NCBI GenBank assembly: GCA_025603075.1
Contig: MU626350.1
Location: 18,950 to 82,949, forward strand
DNA: 64,000 nt
DNA from: Neoconidiobolus thromboides FSU 785
Lineage: Eukaryota; Entomophthoromycota; Entomophthoromycetes; Entomophthorales; Neoconidiobolaceae
Direction of reading: 5' to 3'
The notes below the pieces were generated by a model that did no database searches, had not been told where the DNA came from, and was given only the letters and a program-made list of their open reading frames with translations. Positions 1 through 11,655 of the stretch are shown one piece after another. A program made the position numbers and the translations under genes. Within the stretch, counting starts at the first letter, position 1. Each line of letters starts with the position of its first letter.

Positions 1-2254
1 ATATGGTTTATTTGTTAATGACGTTGGTGAAATGCAATTACCTGGTAGACCAACTGCAGTTTGGACAGCCAATTTAAAAAAGAATCCAGTTTATATAGCT
101 TCATTTACAAATGCTACATTGGTATTAACATTAAATGAAAATCCAGAGGAAGTTAATGATTCAGGGATATTAACAAATACACAAACAATACATATTCAAG
201 AATTAAATAATAATTCTATTGTACAAGTTTATCCTAATGGAATTAGACATATACAATCGGATGATAGAGTTAATGAATGGAAGCCACCAAAAGATAAATT
301 AATTATTAGCGCGGTTGGTAATAAAAGCCAAATATTAATAGCATTATCAGGTAATGAATTGATTTATTTTGAAATTGATAATTCTGGTTTATTATCTGAA
401 TTAAATGAAAGAATGGTGATGTCATCCCAAATTACCGCTATGTGTTTAGGAGATATTAAAAAGGATAGAAAGAGATTTCCTTATGCAATGGTTGGCTGTG
501 CTGATCATACAGTACGTACCATTTCATTAGATCCTAATACACCTATGCAAGCTTTATCAATGCAAGCTTTGGCGGATACACCATTGTCATTATGTGCTAT
601 TGAAATGAGTAGTAAAGATGCCAATTATACACTTTATCTTCATATTGGATTACAAAATGGTATCATGTTAAGAACAGTAATGGATCAAGTATCTGGAGCT
701 TTAAGCGACACACGTACAAGATTCTTGGGTAGTAAACCAGTGAAATTATTCCAAGTTATTGTTAATGAGCAGCCAGCAGTTATGGCATTATCTTCGAGAC
801 CATGGTTAAGTTATCATTTTCAAAATAAAATACATACCATGCCATTACAAACAGATGCATTAGAATTTGCTGCTCCCTTTTCAACAGAAAGTATACCTGA
901 AGGTATAGTTGGTATTTCTGGTGATCTACTAAAAATTATCAATTTCGATCGATTAGATCAACAATTTCAACAGGATACAATACCTTTAAAATATACCCCA
1001 AGAAGGGTTATATTAAATCCATATTCTAACCATTTTGTAGTACTTGAAACTGAAAATAATACATTTTCACCATCTGAAATTAAAAGAGTTATAGAAGCTG
1101 AAGGGGAAGATAATGCACTTTCTTTAGACCCAACGGAATTTGGTTTACCTAAAGCAATGCCTGGTAGATGGGCAAGTCAAATTCGTATCTTAAATCCATT
1201 AACAGGTGAAACTACCCAAGAAATTGAATTGGATGAAAATGAAGCTGCATTTTCAATTTGTTTAGTTCAATTTCATAATCAATATTCAGACATTATGGTA
1301 GCTGTAGGAACAGCTGTTGAATCCATCTTATCCCCTAGATCTTGTTCAGCAGCTTATATTAGATTATACAAATTTGATGAAACTGGAACACAATTAAGTT
1401 TAGTTCATCGTACTCAAGTAGAAGATATACCAATGGCTTTACTGCAATTTCAAGGACGATTATTAGCTGGTGTTGGACGCTTATTAAGAATTTATGATCT
1501 TGGTAAAATGAAATTATTACGTAAATGTCAAACAAAAGCGATACCAAATACTATTGTAAATTTACATTCTCAAGGAGAAAGAATTATTATTTCTGATGTA
1601 CAAGAATCTATCCATTTTGCTGCTTATACACAATTAGAAAATCAATTAATGGTATTTGCAGATGATACTTTACCTGCATTTACATCCGCTACTTGTTATG
1701 TAGATTATAATACGGTAGCTGTAGGTGATAAATTTGGTAATATATTTTTAGCACGATTACCCAATGATGTAGTTAGTGAAATTGAAGGGGAAGGCGAATC
1801 CAAATCAAATCATCATAAATTACCCCCAACTAATCGAGGTATCTTAAATGGAGCTACTTATAAATTAGAAAGATTATGTCATTTCCATATCGGTGATGCA
1901 CCCATGTCAATTGAAAAAACATCATTAATAAGAGGTGCCAATCCAATCTTAGTTTATACTACTTTATTAGGAAGGATTGGAGCATTAATACCTTTTTTAA
2001 CTAAAGATGATGTGGAGTTTTTTCAAACCTTGGAATTTCATTTAAGAATTCAATTACCACTTTTAGCGGGTAGAGATCATCTCTCATATCGATCTTCTTT
2101 TGCTCCTGTTAAAGCAGTCATTGATGGTGATCTTTGTGAAACTTTTGGATTATTAGATATGAATAAAAAACAAGAGATTGCAGAAGAGTTGGGTTGCTCT
2201 GTTAGTGAAGTATTAAAAAAAATTGAAGATATGAGAACTTTGGTAGCATATTGA
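1..2254 (+). CDS. RSE1: Splicing factor 3B subunit 3 (SF3B3/RSE1), C-terminal part, cut by window edge
   Basis: The reading frame is open from base 2 to the TGA at 2252-2254 with no intron, giving about 750 residues. The start lies outside the window: the first ATG at 32 is internal, because codons upstream of it are open and continue the family sequence. SF3B3 is a WD40-like beta-propeller scaffold of the SF3b complex in U2 snRNP and helps branch-point recognition in the nucleus. The CPSF-A type C-terminal region is clear: CHFHIGDAPMSIEKTSL, then LSYRSSFAPVKAVIDGDLCE, and a C-terminus (EELGCSVSEVLKKIEDMRT) that closely follows the human ending. Full-length family members are about 1,200 residues, so roughly 60% is present. 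DDB1 and CPSF160 share the fold, but the C-terminal match favours SF3B3. Confidence 0.93.
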   Translation, partial: YGLFVNDVGEMQLPGRPTAVWTANLKKNPVYIASFTNATLVLTLNENPEEVNDSGILTNTQTIHIQELNNNSIVQVYPNGIRHIQSDDRVNEWKPPKDKLIISAVGNKSQILIALSGNELIYFEIDNSGLLSELNERMVMSSQITAMCLGDIKKDRKRFPYAMVGCADHTVRTISLDPNTPMQALSMQALADTPLSLCAIEMSSKDANYTLYLHIGLQNGIMLRTVMDQVSGALSDTRTRFLGSKPVKLFQVIVNEQPAVMALSSRPWLSYHFQNKIHTMPLQTDALEFAAPFSTESIPEGIVGISGDLLKIINFDRLDQQFQQDTIPLKYTPRRVILNPYSNHFVVLETENNTFSPSEIKRVIEAEGEDNALSLDPTEFGLPKAMPGRWASQIRILNPLTGETTQEIELDENEAAFSICLVQFHNQYSDIMVAVGTAVESILSPRSCSAAYIRLYKFDETGTQLSLVHRTQVEDIPMALLQFQGRLLAGVGRLLRIYDLGKMKLLRKCQTKAIPNTIVNLHSQGERIIISDVQESIHFAAYTQLENQLMVFADDTLPAFTSATCYVDYNTVAVGDKFGNIFLARLPNDVVSEIEGEGESKSNHHKLPPTNRGILNGATYKLERLCHFHIGDAPMSIEKTSLIRGANPILVYTTLLGRIGALIPFLTKDDVEFFQTLEFHLRIQLPLLAGRDHLSYRSSFAPVKAVIDGDLCETFGLLDMNKKQEIAEELGCSVSEVLKKIEDMRTLVAY

Positions 2255-2871
2255 GTACACTATAGATAAGACAAATGTTTTAATATGACAATTAAAGTTG
2301 CTTTTTTTGAAGATAAATAAAATTTTATTTAAATTCATTAATTTATATAATTAAGACTGGATTTTAATATTTAATATTCAAATCATTTGTTAGGTGTTTT
2401 GTTTATTTTTAAATTTAGTATAATGATTTAAAAGAGTTTTATATAGCTGTCAAATCAATATATAGTTTAAAAATAACTAGTTTTATTTCAACAACGATAG
2501 ATTTTAACAGTAAATGAGTTGTATTTAATTATAGAATATAATATAATAGAATGTTGTAGTTTAAAAAATCTATTAATAGATAATTTTAAGAGGCTTAAAA
2601 TGAAGTTTTTTAATATCCTAACTTGCAATAATTCCAATCATTATGATAACTGTCAATTCTTTGTTTAAAACTCACTATTAGAATTAGTTGTCGGAAAAAA
2701 AGATCAAATCAATGACCAATTAGCTAATAGTATGTAGAATACTAAGGGTTCAAAATAAAAGGGAAGAAAATTGAATTTTTTAAGAAAAAAGAATATAAAT
2801 AGTTGATAAAAGAAATTATTTTGTTTTGTATTTTTTAATAAAAAATAAATAAATAAAAGATAATAGTAAAA
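2255..2871. other. Intergenic, AT-rich, no feature seen
   Basis: About 600 bp between the SF3B3 stop and the PQ-loop gene start, both on the plus strand. It holds only AT-rich sequence with stops in all frames. It presumably contains the SF3B3 3' end and the promoter of the next gene, but I see no distinct motif. Confidence 0.5.
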
Positions 2872-4069
2872 ATGCAAATGACTAATAAAGAATTATCTGA
2901 TTTATTTGGTTATTTTGGTTTATTTTGTTGGTTTATTGTAATGACACCGTAAGTATTATTTATTGAGTATATTGAACATTTAATTTATAAATTTTCAATT
3001 TTTATAGTCAAATCTATACTAACTACAAATTAAAAAATGCGTCTTCCTTATCTCCAGCTTATGTATTTTTATGTATGATAGGTAAATAAGAAAATAAATT
3101 GATATTAATATTAAAATTTAACAACTTAATATAGGAAATTTAATAAGTTGTATTGGAGCCATCTGGGGTGATTTGATTTTAAGTACGATATTAGTTACTG
3201 GTTATTTAGCTATATTAGGCAACATCTTATTATTACAAATTTATTATTATCATAGTAATAATCATATTAATATTCAATGGAAGGTTAAAGAAAGTGATAG
3301 AAATAGTATTTTATTTCCAGAATATGAACCTATAATAGAAAATGACTTACCAGCTAATGCTAATTTAGCTAATTATAACCAAGACTTTGATAATAATAAT
3401 AATAATAATAGTTTAAATGACCCTCACTATTATGGTAATACAAGTAGCTATATTGATTCAAGTAGTCGACCATTATCTTATAATCGACCATTATCTTATA
3501 TGTCACAAACAAGTTATCATTCAATTAATAATAATAATAATCAACAATATACAGATTCAATTAGAAGTAAAAGGTCCAGTATTATGCAAAGAATAAGACC
3601 ATTATCAATTAAAAGCTCTTATTCTTATCCACCAATTAAACCTTTGCCAACAGAAAATGAAAGCAAATATGCTAAATTAATTTACTTAATAGTTGTTATT
3701 TTATTATTTATATTAATACTCAATATTAATATAAATAGAATTCAATTACCTTTAATACCCATGTATCAAACATTAGGGTGGATTTCTTCAATAATCTTTT
3801 TAATTGGTAGATTACCTCAAGTTTATAAAAATTATCAAAGAAAATCAATTGAAGGTTTATCTTTTTTTATGTTTTTAATATCCATTTTAGGTAACTTGTT
3901 TTATCTTGCTGCTATCTTTAGTTACTCTATGGAATCCCAATATTTGAAATTAAATTTACCTTGGATCTTAGGGGCTGTTATGGGTTTATTTATGGATGCT
4001 ATTATTCTTTTTCAATTTTTTAGATATGGTATGAATCATTTAGATCTTTTGACTAATGAGGATTATTGA
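2872..4069 (+). CDS. PQ-loop vacuolar membrane transporter (YPQ/RTC2-like)
   Basis: Three exons: 2872-2948, 3008-3081 and 3135-4069, giving 361 residues; both introns are about 55 nt. PQ-loop proteins of this group (yeast Ypq1-3, human PQLC2) export cationic amino acids from the vacuole or lysosome. Two PQ motifs are visible, PQIYTNYK spanning the first splice junction and PQVYKNYQRKSIEGLS in the C-terminal half, each followed by hydrophobic helices, as expected for a 7-TM two-bundle protein. Between the bundles lies a hydrophilic loop of about 120 residues, rich in Asn and Ser, with AAT-repeat runs (around 3393 and 3530) and a short duplicated SRPLSYNRPLSY element. The stop is 86 bp from the convergent stop of the carrier gene. 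Substrate is inferred from the family only. Confidence 0.85.
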
Positions 4070-4155
4070 AATAAAGATATTGTATTAGTATATTTATTAT
4101 ATGTATTGTTATTAATATATTATTTTATTTATGTTTTGTATTTCATTTGTTTTTA

Positions 4156-5225
4156 TTAATTTAAAAATTTAATAACTTGTTCATATACTGAAAACACAAT
4201 ACCACCAGATAATAATAGTCTACCTAGTCTAGGAGTAGCTCCATTCCATAAAGAAAGTACCCCTGTTTCTTTCACTGTTTGTATTAAACAGTGATATGAA
4301 TTTTTATATCTTAAACTAGCTTCTTTACTTTGCATTTTAGTTTTAACATTATCAATCGGCATAGTAGTATAAACAGTAATGGTACCTGCTATCATGCCTA
4401 ATAAAAAGGTAGTTATTATTGTTAAATTTTTTTCATCTTTGGATATACCAAGGGAATGTTTATAACAATAATCTTTTAATATTTGATAACTAGTTAATCT
4501 TATTGCACTATTACTTCCTTGTCTTAACATTACTGGCACTACCCCTCGATAAATTCCTATTAAACCTTCACTTTTAATAATACTTTTAACACCTAAAATG
4601 ATTAATTAATGAAATGTAATATAAATATAAAATTAAACTATCTTTAAACAAATTAATATTCAATTATTTACCATGAATCATTCCATTATATTGTTTGATT
4701 TTACTATTTTGATCTTGAATCAATTTAGTTTTAATAGTTTCAGCCGGTGTGACCACTAAAAACGCTTCTGATAATCCAGCCATTAAGCCAGCTAACACTG
4801 TATTACCGAAGGATAGACTACCATTTTTATTTCTCAATTGATCTTTGATACTATCATAAACCACAAATCGAATCCCTGCTTTAGCTGCTGTTCCTAGAAT
4901 CATAGGGCTTAATCCAGAGTACAAAGTTCGTATCCCTTTTTCTGTGATTGTTTTTTTTAAACAATCGATAGGACCAGTGAATAACTAATTTTATTAATTA
5001 ATTATAGTTGGAAGAGTATGGAAATTAATCATTAACTTACTTTATTACTACCAGGTAATTGTAATTGTGTTTTGACATATTCTGTGGGATAAGTTATAGT
5101 GGCTTCTATAGAGCCTGCTATCATACCTGCTGTTAATGACTTTAATGGGTTCTAATAAAATTGGATTATTATTTAATTTTATCATGGCATTTTTGTGGTA
5201 TTACCATTCTCTTTTGTTCATTCAT
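4156..5225 (-). CDS. CTP1: Mitochondrial tricarboxylate (citrate) carrier, CTP1-like
   Basis: Four exons on the minus strand: 5225-5205, 5151-5041, 4984-4672 and 4592-4156, giving 293 residues, close to the 299 of yeast Ctp1. The protein belongs to the mitochondrial carrier family of the inner membrane and probably exchanges citrate. All three repeats carry the carrier signature: [22 protein letters not shown] and [11 protein letters not shown]. The stretches [20 protein letters not shown] and [18 protein letters not shown] match the CTP1 subgroup rather than other carriers. The first exon is only seven codons; no longer start is possible, because an in-frame stop lies directly upstream of exon 2. 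It is divergent from the HINT gene with 233 bp between start codons. Confidence 0.88.
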
Positions 5226-5458
5226 TTGAAATATTCAATATCAAACACATTCATTTTACTTATGAATGTTTATATACTATAAAAAATTAATGTCTAGATG
5301 ACCTGTTATGAATCACGTTTATTTTAGTTGAATTAAAATTCCAAGTTCTTAATATCTCAACTCATTCATTGGTAGATAATAATGCATAATTTTTAATGAC
5401 GTTGCAAAAAAAATAAAAAGTAAGGAATGAATTATTAGGTATTTTTTTTAATTGATTT

Positions 5459-6163
5459 ATGAGCTCTAAAATTGTTAAAAAAATCATGGACTCCAGTTGT
5501 ATATTTTGTAAAATTATTGAGGGTAAAATCCCATCTCATAAAATTATTGAATCGGAGAAGAGGTAAGTTGAAATCAGTTAGTCTATTTGAATTATTAGAT
5601 TCCTTATTCAATTTTAGTTATGCTTTCTTAGATATTGGTCCATTATCTAAAGGCCATGCTGTAAGTTTTTGTTTTTATTCTAATCTTGTTTTAAGTTGTT
5701 AATCCATTGATTTAGTTAGTTATACCAAAGTGTAAAATGAACTTTTGTTATAAAAATTAATTAATTCATTAATTATAATTTAGATCATGCCGAATTTATG
5801 CATCAATTACCCGATGATTACTTAGCCGATTTATTACCATTAGCCAAAAAAGTAGCCTTAGCTTCCAACTTTGAGTTCTATAATATTTTACAGGTAACTT
5901 TATAATGCTTATTAAGTTATCAACTTATGAAATTAATTTTTTAATTTAGAATAATGGTAAAATTGCACATCAAGTAAGTTTTATTTTTAACTTTAATTGA
6001 ATCAAAATGTTTATTATTTTATTATTAGGTTGTCCCTCATGTCCATTTTCATCTTATTCCAAAACCTGATATGGAGCAAGGACTTGGTATTCAATGGCCT
6101 GCTCAACAACCGGATCAAGAAGAATTAAAAAAATATCTGGATAGTATTAAACAAAATCTTTAA
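5459..6163 (+). CDS. HNT1: HIT-family nucleotide hydrolase (HINT1/HNT1)
   Basis: Six exons encode 143 residues: 5459-5562, 5618-5660, 5716-5731, 5784-5893, 5950-5973 and 6029-6163. HINT proteins are small dimeric purine nucleoside phosphoramidases that hydrolyse AMP-lysine and related adenylates. The N-terminal CIFCKIIEGKIPSHK matches the family start and the catalytic triad motif HVHFHLIP is in the last exon. The 16-nt third exon is needed to complete the conserved ALVIPKYH stretch: without it the frame is lost and the motif is missing. All joins keep frame and use GT-AG borders. The length agrees with yeast Hnt1 and human HINT1. Confidence 0.9.
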
Positions 6164-9120
6164 GTTAAATCCAATAAAAAAAGTATCTTATTACCAATTT
6201 TTCATGTTATCTTTTTCTATTTTTATCATTCAAATAGTAATAATATTTTAAAATAAACTTTGAGTCCATCTTGATTTTAAGATCTGTCCAAGATCTGTCA
6301 TATTTTTATTCAATACTATGTAATTAATTCTTTCTTTATTAATCTTGTTATATTTCTAATTTATTAAACAATAGAAATAATAATGTTAAATTTAAACAAG
6401 AATGTAGTTTTTAAATTATTAAAAAAATTAGTGGGTAGGGGTTTTTTTACAAGAGCAGTACTCACCGGAGCATCAACTCTGTCCCAAATCAAGTATATAG
6501 TTTTGTCAAATAGGTATGTTACTACCTAATGCGAGTTTGACCATATGCCATTAATCCTTAACTTTAATGAAAAAGTTGGAAAAAAAGCTAATTTTATAAA
6601 AATTGATAAATTGTCAATTTATAGTGGGAAAATATTAATTCTATGAAATTTAAGTGGCAGCGTTAAGTTTAAACCGTTTTGATTGGTGAAAGACATAGTC
6701 AATTCTGTGCTATTTTTTTTGAAATATAGGACTGAGTAGAGAAATGGGATAGACATTAATGTAATGAAATACAGAGAAATGATAATAATCTTATTAAAAA
6801 ATTATTCTCCCTAATATTTCAATATCCTGGTATTAAGCTAAGAAAATGTTCTTAAAAATTTCAGACTTAAATTCTTAACAAATTGTTTACTAAATAAGAA
6901 TACTAAAATCTTCATAGTTTATATTTATTACGATTTTAATCTTATTTCTATTTGTATGTAAAACAGTCCTTAATCTTTAATATAAAAATTAAAGTTACTA
7001 ATATTTAAAATGGATTTACTGGCCAAAAACTTGATCAAAGTATTGACAGATACTCTAGTTAAAAAAACTAACTGTTGGTATTATAGAAACTTAAGTCAAT
7101 TCTTACCATTTTAATATAAGAAGAGAGCGGCATTAAAAGACCAAAAGTCATATTGATATGTGATAAAACTATTATTGAGTCAACGTAGTCTTACTTTTGT
7201 TATCCTAGGAACTGTTAATAACGTTTAATTCTTTTATAATCACCTACTTTTTCAGAGTTTGTTCCATTTTAAGCTATTATTAAATCAAATATCGCTATTT
7301 TATATATTCAATTGATTCTAATATTATTATAAATCGATTATAAGATTATAGTTTCCTTTGTTGTATTTGATATTACAAAAGCTATTTCAGTACTTTATAA
7401 AAAGAAAATTAGGATTTAGCATCAACAAAATCATATAAAAGTTAAAAAAACATGAGCTTCAAAAATATAAATAGACTATAAATTAAAAAATTAAAAGATA
7501 GTAAAATATTTATTCGATATATACATCAAACTCTCTATTTGCTTTCAATTTTTAAAGCTTGATCCAAATGGATTTATCTTTGTATCTTTTAAATGATGAT
7601 TTTAAATAACTTTTAATACTTCTTTTATTTTCAATAACACAATTGGTTTTAAATTCATGAGGAGTTCACCCTTTTCCTTGTGAGCTATACCTTTGAAGTA
7701 TCATTTTGTTTTTGGTACATTCGAAGTTCAAATTGATATCTACTTTCAGAAGAAATTCCAGAATTGTTTTTGAAAATAACATGTGCCTTCAGCTGTACCT
7801 CCAGAAGGGCTTTTTATACCACAATAACAAGTAGCTTTATTTTGAAATTTTAACCCACAAATACAATCGGCTTTCCATCTATCTGATATTTCTGAGTCTG
7901 TTAAAGTAATTAGATTTGTTAATCCTATCGCAAGCAAAGATCATTTTATTTTTGATCGACTAAACTGATAGTAGATATAAAAAGTGTACTAAATTATAAC
8001 TAACTAAAGGAGGAATAAGAATTAATTACTGTAGATTTGAGATTATTTGTTTGATGTTTTGTTTAATGAAAAAAAGCAGCATATTTATAGTCTCAAGTCA
8101 ACTTATAGTATAATATATATTCATATAGTTCAATTCATATTGTTGATTATGACTATACAGTTCAATGTAAATTGTATTAAGGTATAGATTAATTTAGTAA
8201 TATGCTCTTATGGGGAATTTTTAAAAAAGAGGAGTTTTTGTATTTAATCTCACAAGACGAAGAATAATATTGAATTCTTTATCAGGTAAGCTAAACTTTA
8301 ATAGTAAAATCAATAGACATTTTACATATTGATGTTGATACAATAATATAAATTTAATATTGGAGTGGTTTTTAAAAATTACCTAAGCTTAACCATCATT
8401 AATAATACAATAAAAGTAATAATTAGCAAAGATTTAATAAAAATTATTAAATAAAGCGGACAAATAGCTTACTTTGAAATAATTAAAAACTCATTCATTA
8501 ATGAATAACATAATTACATTCTTTAATATTCTTTTATAAAAGTTTAGTCATTGATATCATATAATCAAGTTTATATTAAATTAATTAAATTCATCATTGA
8601 AAATAGACTTTTAGACAAATAAGTTTATCATTTAAAACATAACATTATTTATTCTTAATCTTAATTTTATGACACTTGATTGCTGTAGGCTTTATTAGTA
8701 TTGTTTGTCTCTGTTCTTGTCTTAGCAGCCAAAAATCAATATGAGTAAACAAATACTTTGATCTCATTCTTTTTGATATTTAACAATAAAACTCAAATAA
8801 TGATTTTTTAAGTAAAATTAGAACAATTTATTTCATTATTAAGGTTAATTTTGTAAAGACAGTAAAAACTATGTAAATCATTAATAAAATACTGTTTCAT
8901 GCCTCACAATATCCTCTTAATACTTGTTTCATTGCTCAAAAGGATGTTTTTTATTTACTTTTGATAATAACTATAATTATACAGTTGGACCAAAGAAATA
9001 ATTGCAAATATACTTAATTTATTATGGGTGCCTAAAAGTCAAACCAATCACTTGACTTATAAGGACAGTTTTTAAAAAAATGACTTCTTCATTTCTTAAA
9101 CTAAAAAATTTCAAAATTGA
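6164..9120. other. Gene-poor AT-rich stretch with one small broken ORF
   Basis: Almost 3 kb of AT-rich sequence with frequent stops in all frames. The only coding-like signal is the short cysteine-rich frame at 7746-7944, described separately. I see no tRNA, no rRNA, and no copy of the short inverted-repeat element found elsewhere in the window. Confidence 0.5.
7746..7944 (-). pseudogene. Small cysteine-rich secreted-type ORF, frameshifted at the start
   Basis: A minus-strand frame of about 63 codons (stop at 7746-7748) begins with a hydrophobic stretch, SLLAIGLTNLITLTDSE, that looks like a signal peptide core. A tail follows with five cysteines in a CIC...CYC...C arrangement. No ATG is in frame: the only nearby ATG, at 7944-7942, is out of frame by one base, and a TGA precedes the frame. 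The simplest reading is a single-base indel just after the start codon, or an unseen upstream exon. I do not recognise the family. Presence of a real product is uncertain. Confidence 0.3.
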
Positions 9121-10410
9121 ATGGACAAATACTTAACGAATAACAAAATAGCATCAATAGAGAAAGAACGAGATTGGCCATCAGAATACTTCTATTTGAA
9201 AGAACTTGAGGATCACTTGTATTGTCCAATATGTAAGGAGATTTATAATGGACCAACTACATTGCTTTGCGGCCATACCTTTTGTTCATTATGTATTAGA
9301 GTTTCTTTTTCTAATCAACAAGTGAAAAAGTTCTGTCCTCAATGTACAACACCATCTAACGAAAACGATCTAAGAAGGGTCGTTCAACTTGATGCTATCG
9401 CTTTAAAACTAAAAAGTTTAAAGTAAGCATTATAACATTTGGGTTATTATTTTATATTTAGAAATATTTTAGAAATAAGTTGATTAATGAGGAGAAAAAG
9501 GGTGATAGTAATTTCAAAATGGCTGAATCGAGTAGAAAGATAGGTACTAATATATTGATTAAGTAAACAATTTGATTGATCTTTTATCTAAGAGAGCGAA
9601 CAAAATGGTAGAATTACAGAGGAATCAAATAATAAAGTAATAGCTGAGAATGAAGCCGATATAAATAATAAATCAGGTAAGATGCTTTCAAATCTATTTT
9701 ATAATAATATTTAAAAAGGTTAAAAAGTAGAGGGGGAATTTCATTCTTGCCCGATATGTAATTTGGTTTACGATACAAAAGAAGATTTAGAAATTCACAT
9801 GAGCAATTGTTTTTTTGATGATAGTGATGGGATACCATTAGATAATGAAGTACCTATCGAAGAACCAATAATAGATAGGGCTAAGTAATAAGCTATGAAA
9901 TCGAGTTAAAATAAATTTATCTCCATACTTTTTTGTAATTAGATATTTGCCAAAAGTAGCGTACAACTTAATGACGGATAAACAACTAAAAGATTTACTA
10001 AAGGTAAAACGATAACTGTGTAAGATTCACTGGTATTAAGTGATTTAGAAATATGAATTGAGTACCAAAGGCGATAGAAATACATTACAGAAAAGGCATA
10101 CCCATTTTACGAATCTACATAATTCTAATTTGGATGTATTAAATCCAAAGCCTTTATCTACTTTACTTAAAGAGTTGGAAAGTTGGGAAAAAATACAAAA
10201 GAATGAGAATAGATTAGCGATTTTAAATGAAGTGGATTGTATTAAACATCATATCCTTTTTTTGAAGTTATTTATAGTTTTTGAAGTTATTTGTATTTTT
10301 TTCCCTTAACTGATTTGTTTTTACAAAATAAGTATAAAGATCAGTTCCGAACTCTCATTCAGAATGCTAGGAAAAAGAGAAAACAGAAATGTCATGTGAT
10401 AGATGTGTAG
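9121..10410 (+). CDS. RAD18: E3 ubiquitin ligase RAD18 (postreplication repair)
   Basis: Seven exons: 9121-9422, 9473-9543, 9593-9676, 9728-9884, 9943-10003, 10049 to about 10276, and 10333-10410. About 326 residues, somewhat short for RAD18. RAD18 with RAD6 monoubiquitinates PCNA at stalled forks. Domain order matches: an N-terminal C3HC4 RING (CPICKEIYNG, then CGHTFCSLCI and CPQC), a UBZ4 zinc finger in exon 4 (CPICNLVY...HMSNC, spacing C-x2-C-x11-H-x3-C), then a SAP-like region starting LPKVAYNLMTDKQLKDLLK and a LLKELESWEKIQ segment typical of the RAD6-binding tail. The last intron is uncertain: the frame-keeping donor is GTTTTT at 10277 or GTTATT a little downstream, with acceptor AAG at 10332. 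Exon 2 needs the second AG, because the first AG leads to a stop. Confidence 0.85.
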
Positions 10411-11116
10411 CCATTGACAGTTTTGTATTATTTATTTTAAGGTAATAAAGTTTTTATAAAATAATATAGTATTTATTTTGTAATCTGTCTAAATAAACGA
10501 AGATGTTCCTATAGCTTTTTCTAATCTATTGATTATTATGTGATTTAGTGTATTTTTTATGTTTATTTTATAATAAAATAGGTTTTACTTTCCTTTTCGT
10601 AAAAATACGTTTGAAAGAACTAAATCTTTGAATAGTTTATTTTTGAAAGGTAAAGTGATGTAGAGTGAAAAAAGTTGAGGATTAAATGGAAGTGCAAAGC
10701 TTAATATTAGATATTGAACTTTGGGAAGTAGCTCTGGTTAAATAAATAGACATTGGCTTGGATAGATTATAAATAGAATTATGTTATTAATATTATTTAA
10801 ATTAACTATTATTATATTATATTTTAAAAAACAGGTTAGATTTAATAGAAAAAGTAATAAAAGGAATTCACTGTAAATTATTTAAGTATTCAGAATAACG
10901 ATTAAACAAAATTTCAAGATAAATCATTATTAACTTTTAAAAATATAACTTTTTAAAAAGTTAGATTAGAAATGCTATAAAGTTTCTATTTTAATAAAAT
11001 AGCTTATTAAGGAGTAATTTATAAACCCTTATAAGCTTCATCAGAAATACTCTTAGTATAGGTAAATATATATATCAATGCTTAGTAATATAACATTATT
11101 GTTTAAAGATAATACT

Positions 11117-11220
11117 ATATGGAGCTGTTTTGGTTTCATAACTTTTTCCATTTTTTAAGCGTTATTTGAGTGAAAGAATTGTTGGTAAAATTATTGACCA
11201 AAAAAAAATATCCCGATATA
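11117..11220 (-). mobile_element. MITE-like element, copy 1
   Basis: Reverse orientation; left end ATATGGAGCTG, right end ATCCCGATAT. The centre reads AAGCGTTATTTGAG, one change from the family's AGCGCT palindrome. Flanked by ATAT on both sides. Confidence 0.75.
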
Positions 11221-11551
11221 TTAAATTTCTAACTTTATAAAGCTTTTTCGCAGTTAAATAGTTTAAATTAAAGAAATGTCTATTATGAAGGAGCAAGAAA
11301 AAAGAAAACAATTTAAGGTGTAGATTTTAGAATCTTTAATTATATTTAAACTATATTATTCTTATAAAGTTTAAATTCTCTTAGACTTTTAGAAACTTAT
11401 ATTTAGAAAAATTTCAAACTTACTCTAGAATAATATTACTACTTGAGATAAAGGCACATTATATTATATATTTGTTACATAATTTTTAAATAAACACTAG
11501 CTTAACTTGTTTTACTTCATATTATCTTTGGACTAATTAATTTAAATCGCT

Positions 11552-11655
11552 ATATGGGACTGTATTTTTTGTTTAAGAATTTTGTTAACAATCTTTCTAC
11601 TCAGATAGCGCTTAAAAATGAAAAAGTAATGAAATCAAAAAAAAATATCCCCAAA
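11552..11655 (+). mobile_element. MITE-like element, copy 2
   Basis: Forward orientation (GTTTAAGAATTTTG, then ATAGCGCTTAAAAATG, then a terminal ATATCCCC). A chance 63-codon open frame runs through it but is only the element read in one frame. Confidence 0.8.
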
